Notes: a model not told the origin generated them from the sequence alone. DNA of 21,368 nucleotides from Penium margaritaceum (GCA_023375785.1 SZWC01023118.1:7693-29060), one strand, 5' to 3'; shown: positions 9,001-18,562, numbered from the stretch's first letter. Program-made: numbers and translations.

Positions 9001-9710
9001 AACTGATCAGATTGCAGAACTGTCAGCGTTTCTCGATGCTTTGCAGTGTTGGTAAACAATGATATTTCAGCCAAAAAATTGGCTAAGTGTTGGTGCTGAC
9101 ATCATCACTCACAATGATGATGTCAGCATAAAGGTTGTCCAAACTAGGCAAAATTTTGAGCGATTGTGCGCCAAAAGGTGCTGCATGTAATGGCAGTGGT
9201 TTCGTGCAAAAAAACCTTCAAAACAGTCATAAAATGTCACTATTTTCTTTTCAGCCTAAACTTTGGAGAAAATCTAGATCTGAGAGTGTTTTTTCATTTC
9301 TTGGAACCTACAAGGCATGAAATGAGGCGGGAGTGGAAGCGATGGATAGGGTTTTGCAAGATCTTTCGAATGAGCTTTTACACGCCAAAACTAGTGGTCA
9401 AATGGGGCAGTTGTATCATCTCACGTCCGGGAAGGTTGGTATGTGCGACTTGAGTGAAGCTTCAGGGACCCTTCACAAACCCCTTCTCAGCATCTCATGC
9501 CTCAACTGCTACTGGAGTGGGTTGGGAAACCCTTGGCTGCCCCGTGGTGGAGGCGTGGTGATGCGGTTACAAGGGTGTCTCCGCTGCTGCAATCTGTTAC
9601 GGCGGGTGACCGTGGATTGGTGGGTCCTCCCAAGACCGTGGCTTTAGCTGTGGCTCTCACTGCTGCTGCCACTGCTACGTCTCTGCTGTGCAGCTCACCG
9701 AGGGATGCCT
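9001..9710. other. Copia leader, possibly containing inserted sequence
   Basis: About 700 bases separate the PBS from recognisable gag, long for a copia leader. The right part (9440-9710) is GC-rich with open reading on both strands. The left part (9009-9330) is AT-rich and contains a perfect 13-bp stem-loop (TGCTGACATCATC/GATGATGTCAGCA, about 9093-9126). Plus-strand frames (9166-9453; 9333-9647, with MDRVLQDLSNELLHAK) look protein-like but match nothing I know. It could be a leader, captured host sequence or a nested insertion. Confidence 0.5.
9093..9126. repeat. Perfect 13-bp stem-loop in copia leader
   Basis: TGCTGACATCATC is followed after a short CTCACAAT-type loop by its exact reverse complement GATGATGTCAGCA. 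In a copia leader such a stem could serve RNA dimerisation or packaging, or be the end of a nested insertion. The sequence cannot decide. Confidence 0.85.
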
Positions 9711-9726
9711 CGCTGCTCTGATACCA
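9711..9726 (-). other. Copia primer-binding site (tRNA-iMet)
   Basis: Directly next to the 5' LTR the minus strand reads TGGTATCAGAGCAGCG. TGGTATCAGAGC is the standard complement of the 3' end of plant initiator methionine tRNA. This fixes the element orientation and the inner LTR boundary. Confidence 0.93.
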
Positions 9727-10370
9727 AGAGAAGATGCATACAAGCTTCTTAGCGACACAGCCGATGACTTGGCGTTAGTGCCCCGTCTCACGGTGACAAC
9801 AATCATCGGTCGTACACACGACGGCAAGGGTCTGGCTAGGAGACACGAGTCACAGTGTCATAATGCTTCAATAGCATTTACAGAGAGAAATGACAAATGA
9901 GAGGTCCATGGCAAAAGTACCTGTCGCGGCGCACGGCGGGTGTCGCATGCGGCAACACAAGGTCTGCCCTAAAACCGGCCCAAAACCACTGTTTTGGTCG
10001 TAACATAGCATAGACATGTCAAAACGTTGTGTCGTTTAAACCTAGACGTGAAAAATCACAAGCCGGACGCTACAACTGGTCACATGCATGTATCCAACAT
10101 CAAACAAGGGACACACAATGCAAAACATGTAAATCGGGCCCACAGCCAGTCCACCGATAAACTCCTACTTGCTAAAAAAAAAACTCTAAGAGGTCCCAAG
10201 TAGCGTCCAGAGCTCTGGGACGGTCGTCAGTCAGCTCCAAGCTGGTAATCCACTACCAGACGATGCATCGGTACCGCCTGGGTTCGCATAGGGGATCTGC
10301 ACTGGCATGGACACGGCCGAGTGGGCACAGTAAACTGAACAGGTCGACAAGAACGTCACAAATCACAACA
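9727..10370 (-). repeat. Copia 5' LTR
   Basis: Direct repeat of 2803-3445 with many substitutions and small indels. On the minus strand it begins TGTTGTGATTTG (10370) and ends next to the iMet PBS. It would have carried the element promoter. I cannot place a convincing TATA box. Confidence 0.92.
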
Positions 10371-10814
10371 CAAATCCCCTACTTTGATTTAGGGTTTTGC
10401 ATGTTTAAGGCGGGCGGAGCCTGCGCAAAACATAGAACCCTACATCAAACCAGGGGGGTTTTGTGTAAGAAAAAAAAACAAAGAGTTCATCGTTCGATCA
10501 CGATTGAGCAAAAATGACCATTTTGAGATCGAATAGAAATGCTCATTTTCCACTTTTTTTAACTCGCAAACTCAGATGTTTCACTTGCAAACCGTAGAAA
10601 AACCTAGTCCAGAATTACATTAAAAATTTTGGGGTTTATGTTTGCGCGGGCTTCTGTTAGGCCCCGCGGTAGCGAGGCCTAGAAGGTTCCCTTTCAAGGC
10701 ATGGGGAGTCTCGGACCCCCCATGCAAACCATACGCAAACCCCCCGCAAGAACATTCACAAACCCCTCAAATGATATGTTTGTGAATGTTCAAAGAAACC
10801 AATGACATCAGCAT
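10371..10814. repeat. Hairpin-dense repeat R, right copy (R_B)
   Basis: Direct copy of about 2353-2799, starting at the copia LTR edge and ending with AATGACATC-GCA as R_A does. The outer left arm of the R_A palindrome is absent. All downstream stems are retained: 10651-10666 with 10675-10685, GCATGGGG with CCCCATGC at about 10699-10725, and 10750-10763 with 10778-10791. In the GC-rich stem an A:T pair of R_A is T:A here. Confidence 0.85.
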
Positions 10815-10852
10815 GTCAACGCTACATTGCATGCAATGTTGACATGCTGTGA
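10812..10852. repeat. Palindrome at the outer end of R_B
   Basis: CAGCATGTCAAC pairs with GTTGACATGCTG, enclosing a second palindrome ATTGCATGCAAT. It directly follows the end of the R_B homology and is absent after R_A, where the copia LTR follows. Confidence 0.88.
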
Positions 10853-11153
10853 TTTTTTGCTGTTTGCGGATGAACTGCTAGTATTTTCACACCGCTGGGT
10901 AGGGGAGTGTTATTCTTCTGAACGCCGGATAAGATGTCAACATTCTTTAGATCGCTTGGTAGGGCATACACACAATCATATTTTGTGGGTAGTCCCTATA
11001 TGTACCCTTCTTCGAATTTGATGAAATCTCCCGGGTCCGAAAAACGACAAAAATGCCTATTTCCCCCCGTTTTATGATGTGGAACAAACATATACCCCGA
11101 CCTCACAAGAGGACACCCCATTCACCTAAACCACAAAAAAAAACCTCATTTTT
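10853..11153. other. Unassigned spacer
   Basis: AT-leaning sequence with no credible gene, no clear match to the repeats around it and only short open frames. It ends in a T-run just before the TGTTACG start of the gypsy LTR. Confidence 0.6.
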
Positions 11154-11705
11154 TGTTACGCCGAATGGAGCTTAGATGGTGAACAAGTAGAACTTTCCGC
11201 TCAAAAAACGATTTGTAATTTGGGACACTTGAGCACTTTATAATTAGCGGTAAGCGTACTTCAATGACAAGTGTCAAAATGATCTAACATATACATACAA
11301 GTGTCGAGTTACAAATGAAGCTTAGTCAGGGTCGCTAGGTTGATTGTCGAGCAACGCATGCGGAGTCGCGTCGTGAGTGGTCGGATTCGAGAAGGTCCAC
11401 CGAGAAATCGAGGGTCTTCGAGACTCGACAGTGAAGATGCGATATGCATCTTTATGAATCCAGATTCATCTCCGTGTGTTGAGAAGTCAACCAAAAGGTT
11501 TTTATACTTCCTTCATCGGTTTGCGAGAGTGGTCCAAATTGTCAAAAGGTTCAGGAATATCCACTAAGGACGGGATAGCTGACCAGTTTGCCCAAGGACC
11601 GTCGGAGTGAATATCGCGGTCTTTGCGAGGCAATGGGTTGTTTCCTTAAGAACATAAATGCCCACTTAGAAATATTAGGGACTCGTGTACGTGTTGTACG
11701 TAACA
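11154..11705 (-). repeat. Gypsy 3' LTR
   Basis: About 552 bp, bounded by perfect 7-bp inverted ends TGTTACG ... CGTAACA. It directly follows a polypurine tract in element orientation and repeats 16517-17066. Confidence 0.92.
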
Positions 11706-11721
11706 ATTTCCCTCTTTTTAG
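11706..11721 (-). other. Gypsy polypurine tract
   Basis: The minus strand reads AAAAAGAGGGAAAT immediately before the TGTTACG LTR start, which is the expected PPT position. Confidence 0.8.
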
Positions 11722-12330
11722 ACGCACTGTCCCGGCACGCGTACAAATGTGGCCTGGTGACGGCAATTGTAGCCGTTGATGAGGTGATCGATGTCTCAGA
11801 GGTTGTCGTAAGGTTCCCAACTGTTATGCGCAACGTCATAGCCGTGCCACTAGACGAGATATTTTGTCATCTTGCCTCGTCGTTGGTGGCCGAGGATGTC
11901 CTCGATGACGTACTCTTTGTCTTCGTCCCCTTGAACAGGAGGCCGGAGAGGGACATCCCTGCCAGGGAAGTTCTCTCCGGGGTCTCGGTAGTCCTTGAGT
12001 CTGCTGACATGGAGAACCGAATGAAATTGCACAGTGTCGGGGATTTTTAGTCGCGCAACCACAGGGGTTTGCATTCGCTCGATCTTAAACGGTCCCAACC
12101 ATTGGAGTTTGAGCTTCGAACAATGGGATCCGCAGAGCTTGATGTTTGCCGAGCTGAGGAGTACTTTGTCGCCAGCGGCGAAGATGTCGTTGTTACAATG
12201 TCGGTTAGTTGCTTGCTTCATCATTACTTATGTCTTTGCGAGGCTTTGCTGTATTTTTTCCAAAATAGTGGTAAAGTCTCGGCATTGATCGTCAACCGCG
12301 GGGATGTAGCTGCAACTTTGTAGTCGAGCT
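11722..12330 (-). pseudogene. Gypsy integrase C-terminus and chromodomain, with stops
   Basis: 12224-11850 has the integrase C-terminal GDKVLLSSANIKL and LGPFKIER blocks, FHSVLHVSRLKDY, and then EYVIEDILGHQRRGKMTKYLV, the start of a chromodomain. The domain continues after a TAG (11852-11850) with WHGYD and NSWEPYDNL and meets a second in-frame stop a little later. In chromoviruses this domain binds modified histone H3 and steers insertion into heterochromatin; here it would be truncated. The Trp and Tyr positions of the aromatic cage region are still visible. Confidence 0.88.
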
Positions 12331-13110
12331 GGTGTGGTGGAAAGTTTGCCATACACCACTTCAAATGGATTGTTACCTTTTGTGGTAGAAATTGTCCAAT
12401 ATATGCAATTACCTTTTGCGCTAGAAACTGTCAATTGTATATGCAATTTTGACGGCCGAGAGCTTTTGTGCCCCATCCGTCTCCGGAGGTTCGCAAAGTG
12501 TTTGGAGAAATTGTTCGAGCGTTTGCTTTGTCCGCTCGGTTTCACCATCGGTTTGAGGATGAAACGTTGTTAGAAGTTGAATTCTCCTGTTGTAGTGAGC
12601 CAACAGTTCGCGCCACGAACGGCTGGTGAATCGACCGTCTTTGTCGCTCGTGATGGTTCTCCGTGTAGTCGCACGATGTTGTTTAAAAACTGACGTGCTG
12701 TTCCTTAGGCAATGACGGTGGTCGTTGTTGGGATGAAGTGGGACATTTTGGAAAACCTATCCACGACCATGAGGATTGTGTCATATCCCTCGGGTGTGAC
12801 CAGTAATTCTGTGACAAAGTCCATTGATATGTCCGCCCAAATAGCGGTTGCAAAAGTCCGAGTGGCCTCGTGCGATGGGATTTTTGTCATTGACAAGTAT
12901 CGTAGGTCTTGCAATACTTGGGAACAATCGGATTCCATCTTGTCCCACCAATGGTTTTTTGCCAGTTTCTTTAGCGTCGTATTCCCTCCGAAGTATCCAC
13001 TTGGTCCTATGTCGTAGCAATCTTTGAGCAGCATGCAGCAAAGCTCTTTGTTCCGGGAAACGACCACTTGGCCAGTGAAACATCATCGCCAATAGGGTGC
13101 ATCCTACCAG
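12331..13110 (-). pseudogene. Gypsy integrase zinc-finger and core, disrupted
   Basis: 13067-12705 carries a decayed H2C2 zinc-binding region (CYDIGPSGYFGGNTTLKKLAKN-type start, with one expected His now Tyr and the Cys pair degraded), then WADISMDFVTE with the first catalytic Asp and MVVDRFSKMSHFIP. The second Asp block (SDKDGRF, about 12640) follows in another frame. HPQTDGETERT with the catalytic Glu is at about 12560, and PFEVVYGK about 12390. Frame changes lie near 12660 and between 12550 and 12400. The D,D,E residues remain but no continuous protein is possible. Confidence 0.88.
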
Positions 13111-13149
13111 GATTTTGTTTTGTCATATCCGTCATGTTGGTTATAGCCT

Positions 13150-13620
13150 TGAGCAAACAGTCACTCGAGGTATAGATCTCACTGTAGTTTTAGTGTTGCC
13201 ACGTCACCCATTGAATGTGGTCGGTGGCTCAGTGTGTCTGCCGAATTGATTTTGCCTGGCCGGTACTCAATTTTGTAGTCGAACCCGGATTCAAGGAACT
13301 CCATCCATCGGATTTGACGTCAACTCAGATTCGGTCGCGTATTCAAATAGTTTAACGCGTGGTGGTCGGTATGCACGATGCATCGACAGCACTCTAGAAT
13401 ATCATTGCCACGTCTTGAATGCATGCATGAGCGCCAGCATCTCCTTCTCGTGTACTGCGTGGTTCAGTTCTGGTCCTCGCTGTATTGTATTGTTTGCCGT
13501 TGCCATGGTCTTGCAGGAGAATTACGTCAATGGCTCGGTCTGATGCATCCGTGGACATGAAGTAGCCGACCGTTGGATTGCCTAATGGTAGGGCTAGCGC
13601 CAAGGTCAAAGCATTCCGCA
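13150..13620 (-). pseudogene. Gypsy RNase H domain, frameshifted
   Basis: The RT reading frame passes STDASDRAIDVILLQDHGNGKQYN near 13560-13490 and then loses the frame. Downstream in another frame are HTDHHALNYL (about 13370), RWMEFLESGFDYKIEYRPG (about 13290) and ADTLS, which are conserved Ty3/gypsy RNase H blocks, with at least one stop between them. It normally degrades the RNA strand of the RNA:DNA hybrid. Confidence 0.85.
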
Positions 13621-14370
13621 AACCAGTGAACACTTCTTGTTTCCTATCTCCCCACGGCCACTCGTTTTCTTTTCGAGTGAGATCGGAAAGAGGCGTTGAC
13701 ACTCGGTCGTAGTCCCGAACAAATCGCCAGCAGTGAGTGTAGAATCTGAGAAAAACGTGAAATTCTCTAACGTTGGTGGGCGTCTGTACATCAGCAACTA
13801 CTTCCAATTTTTTCACACCCATGGTGATCCATCCATTGTTGATGAAGAGGCCGCAAAACTTGATCAAACGACGACCAAAGTCGCATTTCAAGAGTTTTCC
13901 GAAAATTTCCTCCCTTCGTACAACATTGAGGACTTTTCGAAGATGTCCATTGTGCTCCTCTGGGGTGCAGTTGTACACCAGAGTATCGTCAAGGTACACC
14001 ACGACAAAATTGTTGAGGTACGGACGGAAAATTTTCATTGCCGCCATAAATGTCATCAGGGCATTTGTTAGTCCAAACGGCTTCACTATTAACTCAAAGT
14101 GTGCGTAGCGAGTTCGGAATGCCGTCTTCTTGATATCGTCTATGCCACGCGTATTTGGTGAAATCTGCTACGTAATTCAATTCCGTTGAAAATTCGGGCC
14201 CCTCGGAGTTGGTCAAAAAGTTCATCAGTTCGGGGAAGAGGGTAGCGGTTCTTGATGGTAGCATCGTTCAATGCCCAGTAATCCATGCACATTTGCGTCT
14301 CACCAGCTTTCTTTTCTACGAATAGTACTAGTGTAGAGTATGGTGACGTGGATGGGCACATGAACCTCTA
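13621..14370 (-). pseudogene. Gypsy reverse transcriptase, catalytic residue changed
   Basis: 14361-14140 carries SPY, LVLFVEKKAGETQMCMDY-ALN, IKNRYPLPR and DQLRGARIF. Motif A reads GIEL with Glu at 14178-14176, where the family has the catalytic Asp. After a frame change near 14100, 14086-13394 carries KPFGLTNA, YLDD (13996-13985), TPEEHNGHLRKVL, LLKCDFG, TPTNVREFHVFLRFY and the start of RNase H. The Asp-to-Glu change plus the frameshift make the enzyme inactive. Confidence 0.9.
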
Positions 14371-15350
14371 ATGGAGCATCTCACAGAGGTTCGTTTCCAG
14401 CTCAGTCAGCTCGTGATTGGTCATCCTATAGGCCCCTCGAAATATAGGTCTGCTGCCCGGCTTCAGTTCGATGCGATGGTCAATGTCGCGTTGTGGATGT
14501 AAGGCTCTCGGGAGTTTGTCGGGGAAGACATTCATTAACTACTAGATGAGTGGTGTGAACTCTTCAGGTACTATCGTGAACTTTGTTGATGCGAATGAGG
14601 CTGATGAGGCCGATGATGAGTCAGCTACTTCCTATTTTGCTTCTTCCATTACCTCAAGATGTATGAGCTACGCACAAGCTCCTCGCCGTACATAGTGCTT
14701 GGCCAAATTAAGCGGTATCGTCTGCATAGGTTGTTACTTTTCGACTTCTGTAGCTTCCTCTGTTGTTTCCACCTCTAGTGCTTCCGTTGTCGGTTTCCGT
14801 CCCACACGCAAAAGTTGTCGTCTAGCGTTGTCCAGTTCTACATAGACATCGCTTTTGTTCCAGTTGACTTGCGCATTGTGCTGGTACAAAAAATCTCATC
14901 TGAGGATGATTTTATGATCCCTCATTGGACAAGGCCTCCAGACCGTTACATCCCATAGATATCCCACTTGTAATCACAGTAGTTCTCGGAGTCTCCTTAT
15001 CTGTAGTCTTCCGTCAACGTTTTTTCCTTCAACATTCCCGGGTTTGGTCTAAAAATCTAGCTTGCAAACCATGTCGTTGCTTAGAAAGTTGTGTGAAGCT
15101 CCTCTATCCCATAGTTCTTGTACTTGCCACTTTCGCATCTTGGGGGCTCAAGTTTTAGTAGTATCGTCAGTTAGTCATCCTCCCATCCCTCGTTATACTT
15201 TGTGATATGAGAAACCCTCTACGGGGATGTAGGCCGTTCAAATGGGCGATCATTCAGCGCACATCGCTCCTCACGGAGAAGAGTTGTGCCTTTTACTCCT
15301 GACCTCTGCCATTTCCCACTCATATTTTACAATTCCCCCCCACCCTTTTT
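14371..15350 (-). pseudogene. Gypsy protease and flanking linker, degraded
   Basis: The only clear motif is LWDRGASHNFLSNDMV, the retropepsin active site (Asp at 15108-15106) with D-R-G instead of the usual D-S-G. Hydrophobic and Ser/Glu-rich stretches follow towards the RT, broken by stops. The plus-strand open frames here have no family resemblance. Confidence 0.75.
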
Positions 15351-15353
15351 GGC

Positions 15354-16335
15354 TTACCGCTTGCTTTGACAGTTACAAGCGATGTGCCCAACTTTTTCGT
15401 AGTTGTAGTAGGCTTGTTTATCTCTCTGGTCGACGGTGTCTGGTTCCATCAAAGTCAAGGATTTCTTCAACTGGGTTTTTCCATTTCCATGAAAACGATG
15501 TTTAGGAGGTCGCCAGCCACAGGATTCCTGGATCCAAGCGTTGTATTTGACGATGTTGATCCTTACTGCTTCTACGATCATCCGCAACAATTTGTTTAGG
15601 ATGCCGAAGATAGCGATTGCTTGCCGGATGTCTTGCTTGAGGCCGTTGTTGTAGTGAAAATAGAGCTCATTGTGGGCGATTTCAGCTCTGATGAATATCT
15701 TGCGGAATCTGAGCGTGAACCTGCGGTCGGTGATGTGAGATGGGCGTCGTGGGCCGTCAATGAGGCCGCACCGGTCTCCTGTTGCTGTTGGATGGTCTTC
15801 AGGTCGGACTAATAACTTAGCGCCGTGCCACTCAAAATCGCGGTCCCAAGGTCTTCTTTTGGTCGGCGTTGACCCCAGTAGTAGTGAAGTACACCTCCAG
15901 ATTTTTCAGCCACATGTGTACCGTTGGTCCTTTTGACTTTGCAAGATCAAACGGTTCTTGTGGAGCCGAACGAACTTTGGCTTCGCTCGAGAGTTGGGAA
16001 TTCCTCTCGACGAGCACTGCTTCACGCGCACTTGCATTGCGAAGAGCCTCTATCGTAACAATGATTTTTTGGAGAAGGTGGTTGTTGATCACCTCGAGCG
16101 TAGAGGTACAGTTTGCCAGTTCCTTGTTCATCCGCCCATGTCGTCCACTGCCACCTATCGTCCTTGCTGTTGTTGTCGAGGCTGTTGGTTCGAACGACTA
16201 GTTCATCACTATGGGGTCCATAACCAGATTGGTCGCCAAATCCCTACAGGTTGTCCTAGCCACCGCAAAACCTGCCACGCCAGCATTCGCTGTCGCTTCA
16301 GGGCTTACCTGCATCGGCATGTTCTGCTCCTCCAT
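15354..16335 (-). pseudogene. Gypsy gag, broken in several places
   Basis: The likely original start is ATG at 16335, followed by MEEQNMPM. The frame meets a TAG at 16200-16198 and continues in phase through NKELANCTSTLEVINN, a coiled-coil-like stretch, and VHMWLKNLEVYFTTTGV, the Gag capsid-like block, until a frameshift near 15840. A further piece (15590-15354) ends with a decayed CCHC zinc knuckle, YYNYEKVGHIACNC, in which the first two Cys positions are Tyr. It formed the particle coat. Plus-strand open frames here are shadows. Confidence 0.82.
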
Positions 16336-16500
16336 TGCCAAAGTCGTCGCCGAAGACCCACTCTTGGTCGTCGGTTGCGCTCGCTCGCCTCATGTCGTAC
16401 TCACAAAGTCTGCGATTCTTGACGTGGGAGATTTGCTAAAGGCTTGTGCAAGGTAGTCCTCCGGATGGGTAAAGTAGTCGAATGCCTCTCTAGCAACATT

Positions 16501-16514
16501 GCGCTCTGATACCT
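16501..16514 (-). other. Gypsy primer-binding site (tRNA-iMet type)
   Basis: The minus strand reads AGGTATCAGAGCGC two bases from the CA end of the 5' LTR. It differs by one base from the plant iMet PBS TGGTATCAGAGC. Confidence 0.88.
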
Positions 16515-16516
16515 AG

Positions 16517-17066
16517 TGTTACGCCAAACGGAGCGTAGATGGTGAAAAGTAAATTTTTTAAGCAAAACACAATTTTGAATGTGAGACACTTGAGAAATTT
16601 ATGATTAGCGGTAATTGTACTTTGGTGGCAAGTGTCGAAACAATCAAACATATACACACAAGTGTCGAGTTACAAAGGAAGCATGGTCAGGGTTGTTCGT
16701 TTGATTGCCGAGCGACACATGCAGAGTCGTGTCGTGAGTGGTCGGATTCGAGAATGTCCACCGAGAAATTGGGGTGCTTCAAGAATCGACGGTGAAGATG
16801 CGAGATGCATATGCATGTATCCAGATTTGTCTCGGTACATCAAGAAGTCGACCAAAAAGTCGTGATACTTCTGTTTGTAGGTACATGAGAGTGGTCAAAA
16901 CTGTTGGAACGTTCGAGAATATCCTTTAAGGGCGAGGCAGTTGGCCAGTTTGTCCTTGACCGTTTGAGTCGATATCGTGGTTTTTTCGACACGACGGGCT
17001 GTATGTGAAGTAACAAAAATACCCAGTAAGAAAGATTAGAGACTCTTCTGTGTTTGGCGGGGAACA
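16517..17066 (-). repeat. Gypsy 5' LTR
   Basis: About 550 bp, homologous to 11154-11705 along its whole length, starting TGTTACGCC on the plus strand. The other end is degraded: GGAACA instead of CGTAACA. Confidence 0.9.
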
Positions 17067-17087
17067 TGTTCCCGTGCCTCCAAACAG
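17050..17087. repeat. Inverted repeat across the outer LTR edge
   Basis: TGTTTGG-GGGAACA is followed at once by TGTTCCC-CCAAACA, with a six-base insertion in the second arm. It spans the end of the gypsy 5' LTR and its flank. Confidence 0.8.
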
Positions 17088-17208
17088 CAAGCCCCATTTG
17101 TCTCTTTTTTACAGCAACAAGCCCCATCTGGCCACCCATTTTAACCATGCTTTGACAAAAATGCATATCGTTGCTTGTGCATGCTGACAACATGCACGGA
17201 GCGCTTAA
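17067..17208. other. Spacer between gypsy LTR and LTR-fragment array
   Basis: It contains a short duplication (ACAGCAAGCCCCAT-like at about 17085 and 17107) and a small hairpin GTGCATG/CATGCAC at about 17177-17196. No gene is visible. Confidence 0.6.
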
Positions 17209-17353
17209 TGTTACGCCATACGAAGTATAAGTGGTTAATAGGGATGACATGGAAGACGATAGACACTTTCATGGTTTGAGGAAAATGGATGATTTGTGTT
17301 AGCAATGAATACTCTTCGATGACAAGAGTCCATTGAGTCAAGTAAATATGTAT
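17209..17353 (-). repeat. Truncated gypsy-family LTR, fragment 1
   Basis: It starts TGTTACGCC like the complete LTRs and follows them loosely to the block TTCGATGACAAGAGTC (full LTR: TTCAATGACAAGTGTC), then stops where the next LTR head begins. It is more diverged than the other copies. Confidence 0.65.
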
Positions 17354-17456
17354 TGTAATGTCGAACAGAACGTAGATGGTGAACAAGTAGAATGTAAGAG
17401 ATGGAACACTGTGTGAAAACTTTGGACACATAAGAAATCTACGATAAGTAGTAAGT
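17354..17456 (-). repeat. Truncated gypsy-family LTR, fragment 2
   Basis: The head aligns base for base in length with the first 26 bases of the full LTRs and carries the shared CGTAGATGGTGAACAAG word. It continues to the ACGATAAGTAGTAA region and is then cut by the next head. Confidence 0.75.
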
Positions 17457-17740
17457 TGTTTTGCCAAACGGAGCGTAGATGGTGAACAAGTAGAAGTTGC
17501 AAGGCAGAACACAATTTCAATCTGGGACACTTGAGCAAATAATAATTTAATTGCTCAATAGTCAAATTGATGGAAAACATATATACAAGTGTCGAATTCA
17601 AATGACGCATAGTTGGGGTCGTGGGGTCGATTGTTAAGCGATGATTGTGGAGTCGCGTCGTGAGTGGTCCCATACAAGAAGTTCCACCAAGAAAATAAGG
17701 GTCTTTGAAGATTAACGATGAACGTGCGAGATGCATTGTC
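17457..17740 (-). repeat. Truncated gypsy-family LTR, fragment 3
   Basis: It begins TGTTTTGCCAAACGGAGCG and follows the full LTR for about 290 bp, including GGAGTCGCGTCGTGAGTGG and GTGCGAGATGCAT. It ends about ten bases before the LTR of the second copia element. Confidence 0.85.
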
Positions 17741-17749
17741 ATAAAAAGA

Positions 17750-18479
17750 TGTTGGCTCTAGTGGGTGTGGAGGCACCCTCAAGGATGCCAAGATCTCACT
17801 GAAGCACGTTACCAGTGTTTGGGTAGCCTATGGACACTAATGGTGAAGAGTGTGGAGCACAAGGATCACGGATGTGAGTGGGCACAACTCGTCGCATTCA
17901 GTAGATCTCAATCAAAACACGTTTTTGTTGCTTAGCATAGTGAGATTACATCAGATTCTTATAGCTTGTGATCTAGGCTTTCCAACGCATCCAAGCATGC
18001 CCAAATCGGAGTAGTAGAGCCCCTGCCACGGCCGTCGAAGTAACCCTTGGTGGAGCCGAGCCGCCCACCATGCCCTCAAACGGGAGTGGCGGGAGGCGCT
18101 TTGACGGTGGCCTGTCGAAGCGCCCTTCCTGTCATTCCAACGTGGAGAGGGGCTCGCCTTGGTCCAGGAGAACATCCACATCCATTCCTTGATGGCCCAT
18201 GTGCCTTTGGAGCCCATTAGAGACGAACTCGGATCACTGGCGGTGGATTATCCCGCCACCCATGGCGGATACCAGATTCCACCCGCCTAACACCCGATTT
18301 TTGGGCTAGGCTAACTATCTAAATACTCATTCAAATTGAGCAATTCAAAGCTCGATCCTGCATGGAAAAATCCAAGGAATCCAAATCTTAATTCAGATTA
18401 GGTTTTTGACCACTCCTTTGTGGTCTAACCGGGGTATATGATCAACGACACTCATGGCAAGGGGTACACCATGTCAACA
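17750..18479 (-). repeat. LTR of second copia element
   Basis: About 730 bp with inverted ends TGTTG ... CAACA, directly next to a polypurine tract on the coding side. The single copy in the window means the boundary rests on the end motif and the PPT only. Confidence 0.75.
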
Positions 18480-18490
18480 ATCCCCCCTTT
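18480..18490 (-). other. Polypurine tract of second copia element
   Basis: The minus strand reads AAAGGGGGGAT immediately before the TGTTGACATGG LTR start. Confidence 0.8.
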
Positions 18491-18562
18491 GCAGCGGAGC
18501 CTTCATGCCCTGTCCTTGGAACCTGTAGGATTTTAAACTATAAAGCAGAGATCGAGCTCCAT

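Larger units (their letters stand above)
2803..10370 (-). mobile_element. Ty1/copia LTR retrotransposon, full length, defective
   Basis: Complete layout on the minus strand: 5' LTR (10370-9727), tRNA-iMet PBS (9726-9711), long leader, gag, protease, integrase, RT and RNase H in the order PR-IN-RT-RH that defines Ty1/copia, polypurine tract (3455-3446) and 3' LTR (3445-2803). Every coding domain carries frameshifts or stops. The LTRs have clearly diverged by eye, so the insertion is old. A weak target-site duplication is possible (CAATC at 2798-2802 against CAAATC after 10370). The element sits exactly between two copies of repeat R. Confidence 0.93.
11154..17066 (-). mobile_element. Ty3/gypsy chromovirus LTR retrotransposon, defective
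   Basis: Full layout on the minus strand: 5' LTR (17066-16517), PBS (16514-16501), gag, protease, RT, RNase H, integrase, chromodomain, PPT (11721-11706) and 3' LTR (11705-11154). The order PR-RT-RH-IN is that of Ty3/gypsy, and the C-terminal chromodomain places it among chromoviruses. Stops, frameshifts and catalytic replacements are found throughout. LTR divergence is visible along the whole length, so it is old. I do not see matching target-site duplications (T-run on the left, TGTTC on the right). Confidence 0.93.

Noticed and set aside
15354..16456. Plus-strand frames opposite gypsy gag and LTR
   Set aside because: They are shadows of the minus-strand gag, which carries the capsid-like block and zinc knuckle.
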